Shown here: one piece after another, positions 12,515 through 24,331 of the stretch | Numbering within the stretch: the first letter of the stretch is position 1 | Layout of the letters: every line of letters starts with the position of its first letter | Assembly (NCBI GenBank): GCA_020283715.1 | Contig: JAIQCW010000204.1 | Span: 1 to 64,000, forward strand | Source of the DNA: Cytauxzoon felis | Lineage: Eukaryota > Apicomplexa > Aconoidasida > Piroplasmida > Theileriidae | Direction: 5' to 3' | Length of the DNA stretch: 64,000 nt | Translations under genes and position numbers: made by a program | Notes under the pieces: generated by a model | What the model saw: the letters and a program-made list of their open reading frames with translations, nothing else | Database searches by the model: none | What the model was told of the DNA's origin: nothing

Positions 12515-12636
12515 GGGTCATTAACGCAGTAGTCGCCGCATCACGCATCAATCTTTCGCCTTTTACTAAAGATTGCCGTGCGGCGTCTGCACTTAATGCT
12601 ATTTTTCTAATTTTTGTGGCGCTCCGGCGCCTACAA
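12515..12636 (+). ncRNA. U5 spliceosomal snRNA, left copy
   Basis: U5 is the snRNA that holds exon ends in the spliceosome. The invariant loop I stem is present: AATCTTT, loop CGCCTTTTACT, AAAGATT (12550-12574). It sits on a longer stem closed by GCCGCA/TGCGGC and by ATTAA-GCAG/CTGC-TTAAT. An Sm site AATTTTTG follows at 12609-12616, then a GC-rich 3' hairpin GGCGCTCCGGCGCC (12618-12631). This is the full U5 layout. End points are estimated from the helices. The short frames on both strands here are by-products of the RNA. Confidence 0.92.
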
Positions 12637-12947
12637 TTCTGTATTTTAAATTCAATATTATCACTTGTAAACATAACATTCATAATTATAAGTAATAAAA
12701 ATTAAATGTAATATATTTAACTAATATAAATCTCAGCTTGACACCATGTTTGCCATTTTATCTATTACCCTCAGCCCTTATTGTATGCAGGGGCGTATTC
12801 ACATTGAGATTCCAGCGGTACCAATGAGATAAATAAAATAAGAATGCTATTAAGTAGAAGTAGTAACATATATTACATTTAATTTTTATTACTTATAATT
12901 ATGAATGTTATGTTTACAAGTGATAATATTGAATTTAAAATACAGAA

Positions 12948-13069
12948 TTGTAGGCGCCGGAGCGCCACAAAAATTAGAAAAATAGCATTAAGTGCAGACG
13001 CCGCACGGCAATCTTTAGTAAAAGGCGAAAGATTGATGCGTGATGCGGCGACTACTGCGTTAATGACCC
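12948..13069 (-). ncRNA. U5 spliceosomal snRNA, right copy
   Basis: Identical to the left copy and in the opposite orientation, so the two RNAs are transcribed toward each other across the 151-bp spacer. It has the same loop I, Sm site and 3' hairpin. With no differing base between the copies, both are equally likely to be functional. Read-through from one would be antisense to the other. Confidence 0.92.
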
Positions 13070-13304
13070 TCAAACCGCACAAGATCTTACCTAGTATAAT
13101 AAGAATTATATACCGGGTGGACCGGTAATACCCAATAATAGACAATAATTAAATAGAATGGCTAAACAAATAATTAAATATGACATATTCCTAATTGTAT
13201 TCAATTCACCCATGTAAATAATTAATTTTCATTATTTGTTGCTAGATACTATTTCTTCAGTAATGGTCATCTCACTATATTTCTGATTTATTTATTATGT
13301 GCTG

Positions 13305-15287
13305 ATGAAATCACTTAATCCTGAAATAATTAACCTAACATGTTCATTCATCAAAGATTACGAGGATGATGACGGAAAAAACGTAAAGATTCCACCAGAA
13401 ATAGTTACTATTATTAACAATGTGAATTTGGACAAAGCTCTGGAAACGGCGAGATTATTTTTATTCCTCGGTGGCACCTCTCATATCATTATGACAGATA
13501 ATGGAAATAAAAATGTCACTGTTGTGCCTTTTAGTGATTACCACTATGAGCTTAGCTGTTCACTCAGCCTGGTTAGTCACGCCATGCTTCCATTACCATA
13601 CCCACTTAGATTATTCAATGAATGTAGAGCATGCACTCCAATATATACTGCATTAGTTGATGAATTGGGTACTAACTTGAATCTTCTAAATGAAATATTC
13701 TTACCAATAGCCGATGTGGACGAATTTGTATCTGGACTGTTGGAAATAAGTAATAAAGTATATGGCCCAGGTGGAAGAGATATAAACGATGATATACGGC
13801 CATATATAACTAGAGCGGACTTCATGATTGATTCTCGTGAAATGCATAATATCAGTAGCAGTGAAAATGCTACCGTAAATGTATTTTGTAAGCAATGTCA
13901 CTACAATATGTGTTTATGTGACATGTCTATGAATGTGTCTAATGACTTGGATAAAGGATCAAATATGAATGAAATATCATATAATAATTCTGTATCTCAT
14001 GCAAAATTGGTAGAAATAAATGCAGTGGCGGCATGTATGTCTCATTTGTCGGGGATAATATCTAAAACACACGATAAAATATTGTCGAAACACATTGTTA
14101 ATTCATTAGGCTCCAACGAAATACATATAGAAAGTCTAAAGTCTGAAAAAAATATGATGACTATGAATAATACTCCATTAGATTCTCAAATTGACCTACT
14201 ATACAAATCGCATTCACTATATGTTGAAAAATATGGTACCATATCAGGAGAAAACAGGCTATGTATAATATATATCGTCAGAGATGGTATATTAAACTTC
14301 TTTGAAAATTTTGCTACTAGTAATGGCGTATATGAGAGATATGGTATACACGTTAAACTGCTAACAAACATACAGCTATGTAATCTTATAAGAGATAAGA
14401 AATTATTCATTGCTAAGAATTGGGAGTATGATGGTACATCATCCATAACTTTTTCAGATGTATCATATTATAATTCTGAGCAGAGTCCTGGGCATCTAAT
14501 AGTCACGTCTGACCCTTACAATTGTAATGATAGAATCTCTATTCGTGATTTTAATGAAGTGAGCGTAGTTTACTTCAGGTCTTTTTATGATCCCATTCAA
14601 ATGGATTCTGATAAAGATACATGGAAACTGAGATTACTTCTTGAATATTCCAATGCTGGTAAAATACCTACTGTACCTGTACAATTGGCTACCTCAAAAA
14701 GGGGGCAAATGTACTGGAGCAATCCAAAGCATGCTGAAGAATTATTAAAAACCTATAACACCAGGATTAAGGTATTTTTTACTAAATTATAATTCATTAC
14801 ACTACAGTCTAATGAACACCCTATCAAATGTATAAAACCATTAGTTGATGCATATGTTCTTCAAGTTGACCCATCTCTAGATTGTAATATGGAAGTCGTG
14901 AAAGATGCTATCAATTACCCTTCGAATTACGTTCTAAAATCTCAAAGAGAAGGAGGTTTTGGTAATTTCTATTCCAATGATATAAGCAAGGTACTAACCG
15001 AAAACCTCAACAACAAACATCATTTATCAAAATATGTACTAATGAAGCGAATTAGACCTCCTAAACAACCTGCTGTGTTAATAACTCACTCGAATTACGA
15101 ATCAATTGCGATTGCCGCATGTGATTCGGTCACCGAACTTGGGATATATGGATGTACCCTGTACGACGGAGCGAACTGTAAATTCAACAAAACTAACGGA
15201 TACTTGGCAAGAACAAAATCATCTTATAAGACTGGAGGTGGAGTATGTGCAGGTTATGCATCTGTTAACTCACTATTATTTTATTAA
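13305..15287 (+). CDS. GSS: Glutathione synthetase (eukaryotic ATP-grasp type)
   Basis: Joins gamma-glutamylcysteine and glycine with ATP to make glutathione, the second step of the pathway. Two exons, 13305-14771 and 14808-15287, with a 36-nt intron in phase 0; about 648 aa, longer than the usual 470-500 because of an insert with a CKQCHYNMCLC stretch near residue 190. I start at the ATG at 13305; the frame extends upstream only through a GTG. Family marks: VSVVYFRSFYDP and WKLRLLLEYSNAGKIPTV before the junction, then the ATP-binding YVLKSQREGGFGNF, ITELGIYG-type segment (VTELGIYG) and the C-terminal Gly-rich loop TGGGVCAGYASVNSLL. It lies just right of the U5 repeat and shows no sign of transfer. 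Confidence 0.92.
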
Positions 15288-15893
15288 TGTTAAATGTGTT
15301 AATATTATGATTAGTTATTTGCTATCTGTTATATAAAGTTGATTTCCATCTGCAAAAAAAATGATACGGCCGCCATATCCTTATAACTTTGTTGCGATTT
15401 TTATGTTTGTAGTAGCGAGTATTTAAGATTTGGGTTTGTAATGTGTGCATTGGTTTCTAGGTTATTTGCCCAGGCCCCAGAAGATTTGGCAGTGTCTATG
15501 TCATTCATAATCGTATGATTTCCATCCTAAAGTTAAATGTGTAATTATTTTAATTATTAAGATTCAATGAAGTCTCTAAATTAGCTGTTTGTGCGAGCAT
15601 CATATTTATTTTTACTCTTACACATTGCAGGAATTATCATTGACATCCTTATTCAATATCATACGATAATTATACTCTCTAATAAATAGTACGATATGAT
15701 TTTTAGGATAAGTAATTCGTTTATTTGTTGAAGATATTATGTGTTTACTCATTAGGTGCTCCGTTTCTCTGTATTGATTTTGGCTCATTTAAATATTAAT
15801 GTTATAATACATTTCATTCTTATTAAAGGATCAGCATATATCATATACTTTTCTGGATATAAATTAACCTGATATTCTATAAAGATCTTCAAA
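15288..15893. other. Intergenic upstream of SUEL-like secreted protein
   Basis: About 600 bp without a credible frame. A less AT-rich patch lies at 15460-15515 (with GCCCAGGCCCC). I could not fold it into a tRNA or assign it to an RNA family. The region should contain the promoter of the following gene. Confidence 0.5.
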
Positions 15894-17907
15894 ATGAATC
15901 CTATATCACATATTTCAGCGCTGGTAATTCTCTCATTTTATGGAGCAAATTTTGCAAATTGTAAAAGCGAAGATGTTTATGCATCAGCATTTTTGGATTC
16001 GTCCAATAATTCTGGTAACACCGCAAGCACATTTAGTGAATTTACCAGATTGAGGTTCACCGATGTTCCACTGAGTTAGTTGCTGATCTTTGAAATATTT
16101 CATTTAAACTATAGCTTTATTCGTTGTTGCAGATGCAAGGACCATATTGGAATGTCCTTTAGGTAGCAAATTAGTTATTAATCATGCATATTGGACGACA
16201 TGTCCTACCAATACGTTACGTGATCCATTCCATGATCACTGTAATTTTGATAGGACACAAGCTATTTCTTCCGCATGTAACGGACTAAATAGTTGTATTC
16301 TCGTTCCATCCACAAAAATAAATGCAAACAACGGATATTTGTATTTGGGTGATCCAAGCTCTGATGTCAAAAATTATTCGCTCTATGTAAATGCAATGTG
16401 TACAGTGGACCCAATCAACACACATGGAACACTAGTGGACGATACCGTTACTGTTTCAAATTTAGACGTAAAGTTAGCATGTCCGGAAGGCGAATTGATA
16501 CATTGGTCTGACGCCAGGGTAGAAGGGTTGCATAATTCGATGTTTTGTACTTTCTCACTCTTGGACTATCTCTTCCATTGTCACATGAAAAATAACTGCG
16601 TTATTCCTAAGAATGTTTTTGTAAATCACAAGACTGGAAAGTGTCCGTTCAAACTTGCGGTACTTAGCTATTATTGTAGGAGTATGTTTATTACAATATA
16701 GTTGTATAATATTACAGAGCCCGAATACAACTCATACCTAGATCGTGTAAACAAGGCGAACGAACCTGAAAAATATGTATTGTCAGCTGACCAAGATTCA
16801 TTTGTATCGATAAGCACGTTCGCGTCAAAAGTTTGGAAAGTTAATTACGCCCACTGGGAACCAGTATCTGATAATAAAGGTCTGGTTAAAGATCGCACCG
16901 ATGTATTGAAATACATGTGTGAAGGCAGAAATGTTTGCTCGTTTAGGTTGAGGCGTGCCACAGGTGGTGTTACAGATCATTTAGCAGAGGATATTCCTTT
17001 TGGTGGAATATTGAAAGATAATCGCAATTTTGTCTTGAAAGCTGAACTGACACTTTCTGATTACCCTAAAACACTTCCAGCTGATACTTGTGAAAAGAAG
17101 TTCGACTATGACAAAACTATCGAATTGACTTGTGAAAATGATAAATTCGTTTTTGTAGTAAGTGCCCCATGGGGATTAAAGGACTTTGATCCCGAAGATT
17201 TACCAACTACCAGGGGAAATTATCCATATAGTCAAAACCTTGCCCCGTTTTTAGACAAATTTTGTTATCTCAAACATAAGTGTGAGTGGCATAGTGAGAT
17301 GACTATAAGTTCTAGCCTTGCTGCATCAACAGGATTCAATCCACAGCTGTACGAAGTTGTAGTGAGATATCAATGCAAAGGTATGTGTTGATAAGTTATA
17401 TCGTACAATTATACTACAGATTTTGACCATCTACCAAGTTTGGTTAGAGATGACTCCGAAAATGCATCTCTCTTAGAGGGTGGTGTAACAGATAATCTAA
17501 GGACTGAAAACATATTACCTGTTGAATTTAGAAAAAATTCCAGATTATTTGTGAATCTAGAAGTATACGATAAGTCTGAGCTTACGGTCGGTGATTTTTT
17601 GAAATTCGATTTTCCTAATAAAGAAGGAGGCGAACTCAAGGCTACTCTATTAAAGGATGAGGATGTATCAGTTACTAATGCCGTAAAGAAATCTTGTTCA
17701 AAGTATTTCTTATCAATTTTAGTTGTTGATGATGAGTATGTTGATGTTCTCATCGATGCAAATTGTGATGGTAATGTAACTGATAAATTTACGGTTCGTC
17801 TAGTTACGGACGATGGTAAAAAGGCATTAACACTACCTACATCATTCAATGATGTAGTTGTAACAAAGGGAGGTGTTGTAGGTATGAGTGTATACTATAA
17901 AGCATAA
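15894..17907 (+). CDS. Secreted protein with tandem SUEL (galactose-binding lectin)-like Cys modules
   Basis: Four exons (15894-16074, 16133-16681, 16718-17380, 17420-17907), about 626 aa. The N-terminus (NPISHISALVILSFYGANF) is a signal peptide. The first module has the SUEL order: CPLGSKLVINHAYW, a Cys pair, ACNGLNSC, then a GDP turn and a final C. Three weaker copies follow, starting at ACPEGELIHW, FVSISTFASKVWKVNYAHW and LTCENDKFVFV, each with a C-x-GRNVC or HKC-type middle. The last exon is a beta-rich acidic domain with few cysteines and no clear GPI tail. SUEL modules bind sugars in other proteins; sugar binding here is an inference. A surface or secreted adhesion role is plausible. 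Confidence 0.72.
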
Positions 17908-17971
17908 ATTTATGCAACTATTTCGACTTCCAAGAGAAATAATTTAGAAATTATATTACAAATGTAATTTT

Positions 17972-18468
17972 TTAACTTTTTGACTGATCTGGTGCTGGAA
18001 TTTGTTGTTTTATGGCCTCTATCTGTGGTGAATGAATATGTTCATAATTATTTCGAACCTTTTTGTGAATTTCCTCAATTTTTGATTGCAACGATGTTAT
18101 TTTTTTATCATTTGTATCCCTATAATAGTTTATGTATTGATGTATTAAAGTAAAAGTACATTTCGCCCCTAATGTATTCAAGGCGCTTCGATATTGTGTT
18201 TACGGCGTCTTCCTTGCATTGTATAGCCAGTATTGGCCCTGTACTTTTATATATTTTTGCATCTGGTTCCAGAAGTTCTATTTCCTGCAAGTATTTAACT
18301 AAATATATAGATCAAATTGCCTTTAAAGCAAACATGGACTCATTTAATTGAGTCAACAGCTGAGAGTTAATAAGTGCCTGTTCTCTATGTTCTATAGGTA
18401 TATAGAATTGATTAAATATGAACAATACTTTCTCGTAAAGTGTTAAATTCATTAACAATATCTTCCAT
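17972..18468 (-). CDS. PFDN6: Prefoldin subunit 6
   Basis: Beta-type subunit of prefoldin, the hexameric jellyfish-shaped chaperone that hands actin and tubulin to CCT. Four exons (18429-18468, 18321-18391, 18160-18284, 17972-18119) encode 127 aa, the normal length. Recognised by the coiled-coil ends and the central hairpin region: LLEPDAKIYKSTGPILAI and KRLEYIRGEM match the family. Intron 2 (18285-18320) begins with GC instead of GT after AAAG, and no in-frame GT alternative exists. Only the last exon forms a noticeable frame by itself. It converges on the SUEL-like gene, 64 bp away. Confidence 0.88.
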
Positions 18469-18634
18469 TCTTGTTACTAACAATTACGAGTACTTATAAA
18501 AGAATCGATATCTAAAAGAAGATAATGAACTAATATTCATCATTAATTAAATATATAATTGTTAATTAGATAAGTATTTATTTATTTTAAAAAAATTAAC
18601 TATAATGGTGTTTTAATCAGCACTCCGAGTTTCA

Positions 18635-19049
18635 TCACTGGTGTTGAGAAAGATTTGCAAGATTTTCAAAAGCCCTTGTTTGATTTATAGACTTCAGTCT
18701 CAAATTTTCAAACGACCTTCGTTGATGATAGAGCAATTTTAATATCTGATATTTAAGATTACATAATTCTTCTTTGTTTGTTTGGGATAATGATCCATTG
18801 TTATTGACAGACTGATTAAATTTAAGAACCGGATATGTTGAAGGTGCAATATCGCCAATTATACCGCCAAATAAGCCTACAAATTGATATAATTTGTGTA
18901 AATTGTCTATTATAATCAATATTCAATAAAACATTAAATGTGTAATTGAACAATACACAAACCGTACCTTCGCTCTTTGATGTTGCTCCATATGCATATT
19001 TGTATTCAAAAATTACAACAAAAAATATTATAACATTAACCACAACCAT
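18635..19049 (-). CDS. Small secreted protein, unknown function
   Basis: Two exons (18968-19049 and 18635-18906) with a 61-nt intron give about 117 aa. I chose the ATG at 19049; the frame goes further only through TTG. The first 21 residues (VVVNVIIFFVVIFEYKYAYG) form a signal peptide. The mature part is short, with a Gly-rich patch GLFGGIIGDIAP and a basic, probably helical C-terminus with one cysteine. No family recognised. Size and leader fit a secreted effector or a small luminal protein. Confidence 0.6.
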
Positions 19050-19140
19050 AATCAAAATAACATTTTATAATACATTTATTATTTAGACATGATACACAGA
19101 AATCTACATAATTACAATGTGGGTCAATTGGATTGACATG

Positions 19141-20513
19141 CTAATAAAATTTAATAAAACTTTCGCTTATAACACCAGTGTATTCACTTTTAATAATAGT
19201 TTTATGGTCAAGTACAATTCTATCATATGTACATGTTCTATATCTTCTATACCATGAGTCATCATATGGTGTCGTTTCATTAACGCAGTTTCTCAGCATA
19301 ACAACTATATTTTCGAAGTCTTCAACACCTTGAGCTGATGCTATAGCATCTCTTATGTTATGATGTATTTTTATGTATTTATATAACATTTTAAATGCGT
19401 GTCCTCTGATAGAAGTAATTTTCTGTCTAGGGCACCTACACAAATATTGTATACAAATTAATACATTTACGTTTTTACGATTGATATATATTCCTCAAAT
19501 ACATCAATGTTGTTAAGCTTTTTACCGGAAAATATATAAGGATTTTCTAGTATCGCCTCAGATACCATTACACCATCAGCACTGAATTATATGTAATGGG
19601 ATATTCAAAACACATACCCTGTATATTCTAGGCATCTATTTATATCATCGAATGTCTCTATACCACCGTTGGCAATGACTGTTTAATATGTTAATGCGGC
19701 CTCGAATAGACTTACCAGGTATATTTATCATTGATTTAACAATTTTTATGGCGTCCCAATCGCATCCACCTATGTTACTACCCTTCTCAGTCTTATCCCT
19801 TCCATGAATAGTTATAGCTTTACATCCTGATTCCTGTTCATGATCAAATAGGCATATACGAATTTAACAAACTTGTAACGTATAACATAGATTCAGTGTT
19901 GACTGTAAGGAGTTCTTTTCCACTTTTCGAATTTTACATGTAACATTTACATTCAACTCATCCGTCAATCGTTTGACAATATTACTATGTATGTTATGTT
20001 AAAGGATTCTATATGACTTACGATATTAAAATAGGATCGTCCAACAAGTACGCTCCATATTTGCCTTTTTTGGCTATTCCCTGAATGTTTAATAAAATAT
20101 TAAACTAATCCAACCTGAGGGCATCCCAAGTTAATGTCTATAGCTGACACTTCGTCCTTTATTAGTGAAGCGGCATTAATAAGAGTAGATGCGTCATTAC
20201 CTAATATATGTAATTCTTTATTTGTCATAAAAATACCACAGAATTGAGCAATTAAAGGACGATCCTCATATGTTGTTTGAAAATGAACGTTGCGATAATA
20301 TTGACTATCATAGAATAGTCTGAAAGAATTTTTTAATATTAATTAATGAAATTACTTTGCATGAAGCATTGGTGTAAATGCTAATTCTGCTGAATATCTT
20401 CTACATAACAATCTAAATGGAAGTTCACTTTGATCAACCATTGGCGATAAAACATATTTTGGCCTATTAAGAATATCCCAAAAATTACTAGAAGACATCT
20501 CATTAGAATTCAT
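19141..20513 (-). CDS. tRNA-dihydrouridine synthase (DUS1-like)
   Basis: Flavin enzyme that reduces uridine to dihydrouridine in tRNA. About eight exons separated by introns of 30-45 nt; only the last exon (19141 to about 19440) stands out as a frame. Family motifs in order: YVLSPMVDQSELPFR at the N-terminus, IDINLGCPQ with the catalytic-loop cysteine, GAYLLDDP, CKIRKVE, AITIHGRDKTEKG, IPVIANGGIETFDD (FMN phosphate loop) and GADGVMVSEAILENPY. A C-terminal helical region follows. Starts at ATG 20513. The order and spacing fit DUS1, which modifies U16/U17, better than the other DUS groups. Confidence 0.88.
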
Positions 20514-20681
20514 GAAAATTAATTTTTCATCTGTATAGTTTGGGCCTAAACAAATTGATTAGTGATTGGAGATCCCAATATATTAGGGAAGTATATTCAT
20601 ATGTATAGGATCTTAATGAAACAAATTAGGATTATCATTTCTTAATAAGTGCCTGTTTATGTGTTTGAGAACCGTGTTATC

Positions 20682-21338
20682 TTATTTATTGAGAATTGGA
20701 ATTTCGCCCATTTTCAATCTTTCCAGTGAATCGTAATCAATTCCCTGTATAAAATATGCATACCTATAAATTTAAAATAATTTACATGTAAACTAACTTT
20801 AAACTGTTTGCTCTGCGTTCAATGGCATGTTTCCTTCTCCAGTATCCCCTTTTTGTAAATGCTCTTTTGCGATGTTTCGTATCATTTCTTAATTTGTTAA
20901 ATAAATAAGAAATTGACCTTTCATAATGAAATTCTAAATGTTTTAGTGCATCCAAAACAACCGAAGATTCATTTTCAAAGTTTGTAAGCAGTGTATAGGC
21001 ACAATCATGATCTATCAGCGATGAATTTTCATTATACCACTGTCTAAGACGCTAAATTGTTGGTATATTAATTAATTTAAGAGGTAGTTATCCAATTTTA
21101 GTGATTTATAGGAAAATACCATTAGTAACTCGGGTTGAGTGTATGATTCCATGCGATACTTGATAGTGTTACAGTAATATTCAGTTGATTCGAAACATCT
21201 CAATGTATCTGGATTAAAACTAATGTTATATATTGAATTTGCAGATCCTTGAAGAGTGTGCCAATTAAATAATCCGGCAAGCCGATGCGCCAAACCAACG
21301 TTACCATTGGGGACAAATTTAACAACATATTGCATCAT
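20682..21338 (-). CDS. Possible mitochondrial ribosomal protein (S21-like C-terminus)
   Basis: Three exons. The first (from ATG 21338) ends after YTQPELLM, where an in-frame GT donor opens a 68-nt intron; a second intron follows RRANSLK. The protein is about 170 aa. The N-terminus is ordinary; the C-terminal half is very basic (LRNDTKHRKRAFTKRGYWRR), with a helix-then-basic layout resembling bacterial S21. It ends in KMGEIPILNK. A mitoribosomal role is my inference; the match is by pattern only. It lies head-to-tail with two other genes on the same strand. Confidence 0.4.
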
Positions 21339-21430
21339 AATTTATGTGAATATATATAATATTTTAGTACTTATAATGGTGTATTTGTGATAATATATTT
21401 ATTTTAATGAATGTGTGGTTATGTATGAAA

Positions 21431-23334
21431 TTATATTTCATATAAAACAATGTCAATGGTATAAGGCACAATTTCATACTCCTTATAAATAATCATTCTG
21501 CTGTAGTTCCTCTTCGTTGAATTATAGTTGTTTTGGTCTTCACTTTTGCAAATGTCGTCCTTAACGATTTTTTGGACCACTAAATATACAGAATCATGAA
21601 TTTTGGATGTTGTTAAATTTAAAGATGTAACATTGTGCTTTTGTTCCACATCATCCACAATAATTGAACTATCTTTTAAAGATGTATAAGAATTCCTACT
21701 TAGTGATGATTGCCAATTTTCAAAAAATTGGTCGAGGGATATTAACGCACTTAAATTTAATGACTTTAAACCATAATCAACATAATGCATAATATGTTGA
21801 CATATACAATATGTTTGATATATCCCTTGTGTACCCATATGGTTTGTAATAAATTTAATTGAACCCTTGTTGCGTGATATATCATCCCTAAACTTTGTTA
21901 AAATATTATTGGGTGTATTAAGATTTCCGTGTTGTATATCGGTTTGGGCCATATTATTTAACTTTACAAATAAATAGTTATAAAAATATCCATCGATAAT
22001 ACAATTTAATATAGCTCCAAAACCCATATTAATCATATGAAGAGGTAATGCCTAGATAATAATATCCGAAAATAGCTGAACTTACCACCAAATCAATAAC
22101 TTCGTCACTATGTTTTGTTTTATCTATAAATTCTGTTAACAAAGTTTCGTATATATTTTGTTCATATAGAACATCCTCTAACACCCCTTTATAATCCAAC
22201 CTGGATAAGGAATAATAAACGTTTACAAGTCCATGCATTGTGAATGTCTTAATATTCTCAATAACTGATCTATTCAATTTATGAAGGATGTCCATATTTC
22301 TTATATTCAATCTAGCTAATGCAAAATACAAGTTGCTAATTTCTAATTCAGATGTGTTTTTAAAATTATTTTCATTGAGGAATTTTTCAACAATACCAAT
22401 TGATTCTGATGGAAAATATGTATATTTAGCAAATGTATACAATGCGGTTGTAATTAACTTCATGCTAAACTCGTGACTCCTCTTAGATAATGAAACATCT
22501 GCGCCTGCAACGATTTCATAAACTTCGTCAATAGGGACTTTTAGTTTTAAAAACGAATGCAATACCAGAATCAGCTGATTTATTAAAAATTTATCAATAT
22601 TAGATGGTAAATATTTATGTACAAAAAATGCCAGAACACCATTATCCAATTCCATATTTAATTTTGCAAAACAATTTAAAACCAACGAAATTCCTTGCGG
22701 TGTCAGATTCAAAATTAAGTTATCGTTCACCGTTTCATTATTCCTTACAATCCTAAATGTTCTTTAAAGAGTTGTGAATTAATTACCTGTAATAACTTGT
22801 AAGATGTTTACATAGTAATTGGTTAGTACCACTCAATAACACATAGTCTTTAATATTTAATTTTGATACACAATTTAAAACTAGCGACAAATCTTGCTCA
22901 TTCATATATGGTAGCAATCTATTGACTACCGGAAGTAATTGCGATACGTAATTTACAAAGACGTTGCGATTTGGAATGCTTCCATCACGGGCAAATGTAT
23001 TAATGCTAAAGGTTTGATAACATTTGGCATAAGAATTAAGAACCAGCGATATGTGCTTCGAATTAAAAGTTGTAGAATCATTCAGTAAAAGAATCCTTTC
23101 ATGTAATTGATGGATAACACCTTTGATATTGATATGATCATTGCTATATAGCTTATTTCCAATCAACAAATCACTAACTATCCGTTTCTCAAGAAAATTT
23201 AACAATCGTGGTATGGTAACGACGTCTGAATTCTTTATTAGATGGCCAATATGAGAGGAAAATCGATGGAGAACCTTAACAGTTTCAGAAGATGTTAGAC
23301 AGTTGCAGAATTGCTTCCATTCTAAATTGACCAT
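21431..23334 (-). CDS. Helical-repeat (HPR/OPR-type) organelle RNA-binding-like protein
   Basis: Three exons joined at about 22786 (AG|G to make Arg) and about 22050 (phase 0 after EVIDLV), about 600 aa. It is built of helical pairs with recurring motifs such as SLVLNSYAKC, SLVLNCVSKLNI and SLVLNCFAKLNM, the signature of the apicomplexan heptatricopeptide and related repeats. Such proteins are thought to bind the fragmented rRNAs and mRNAs of the mitochondrion. A C-terminal RAP domain is not evident in the final 200 residues. The N-terminus (VNLEWKQFCNCLTSSETVK) gives no clear targeting signal. Class assignment is good; the RNA target is unknown. Confidence 0.65.
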
Positions 23335-23539
23335 TGATAACTATAAAATATAGTTAATAAGTGTATATAGTTGCTTCCCTCATTCTAAGGGATTTTAGAT
23401 TAATTATAACGTTACTTGATGAGCATTTGTAAATTTGAATATTATCTAACGCACATTAAATATTACAGAATGGGGAATATATCTAATTACTATTATTAAA
23501 AGCTATCTATATATTAAATGTATATTATTTACCAATAAA

Positions 23540-24325
23540 ATGTCATATAATTTTGTGATTCCTATTTCATACATCAATGTGCCCGGTGGTAATGTGTCTT
23601 TCACCAGTATTGATAAACTGTACGTGAACGTTATTTTATATTCTAAGATATACAACACAAAAGAATTGCTGGAACATATGTTTGATCTTAATGGTATCTC
23701 CAACATTCTACATAGTAATAGTGGAATAGATCGTGTGTCCATAAATATTTCTGAATTTAATTCCTGTTATATCGCATTGCGTCCGGAAATGGTATTTTTA
23801 ATTTGTTACTACAAGTTATAAATAGATCTTATCTGTTGATCATATTATTCACGGTATAGTTCGTTCTGTTTACAATGTGTTGAACAATAAGTTATCTACT
23901 GCAAATTTCAATTCCGAGGTTGTATTTATGATCAGTGGTTCAAAAAGTGTTGGTCTAATTGCTTTATCAAATTTAATTAGTTTTAGGTTACAAAGTCTAT
24001 TAAACATATGTGTATTGATAGATTTGACTGTAATGTTACGCCAATATTGATAGTTGGAATCTCAAAGGACCCGGTACTGACACCAAAAAACCATATACAA
24101 TATTTAGCAGTTTGACAACTATCTCGATTTCATAGTGGGAGATAAAGATGATTTAAGCAACTTGCCTAATTATTCAAATAAAGAATTGATTATTAAAGTG
24201 TGTTTTGCTTTTAAAGTTACTTATATACTTTACAGGAATTTAATATTTCAAATGAAGAACTAACACTGCCAGGTGGTTTGTCACAGTGTATAATGTGTAG
24301 AATAGGCACGAAGTGTATTTGTTAG
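23540..24325 (+). CDS. CGI121: KEOPS complex subunit CGI121 / TPRKB
   Basis: Accessory subunit of KEOPS, the complex that makes the t6A37 modification of ANN-decoding tRNAs; it binds the Bud32 kinase. Five exons (23540-23791, 23827-23948, 23987-24073, 24111-24197, 24236-24325), all introns 35-38 nt. Support comes from the spliced product: NVILYSKIYNTKELLEHM near the N-terminus, NSEVVFMISGSKS leading into a helix and ILIVGISKD, and an ending IMCRIGTK that matches the IICRMS region of TPRKB. The stop at 24325 is only 6 bp from the stop of the convergent DENN-MORN gene, so the two 3' UTRs must overlap. Confidence 0.78.
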
Positions 24326-24331
24326 CCCAAA

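Larger units (their letters stand above)
12361..13223. repeat. Perfect 356-bp inverted repeat with 151-bp spacer
   Basis: Bases 12361-12716 are the exact reverse complement of 12868-13223 (symmetry axis 12792). I checked both ends and the shared internal frames; identity breaks just outside these limits. Each arm holds a whole U5 snRNA unit: upstream region, RNA and downstream flank. The spacer 12717-12867 is less AT-rich than its surroundings and holds no recognised gene. Perfect identity implies recent duplication, ongoing gene conversion, or an assembly artefact. Confidence 0.93.

Noticed and set aside
12439..13145. Identical 88-aa and 75-aa frames in opposite orientation
   Set aside because: They lie exactly over the U5 snRNA arms; the sequence is explained by U5 structure (loop I, Sm site, 3' hairpin), and the peptides match no family.
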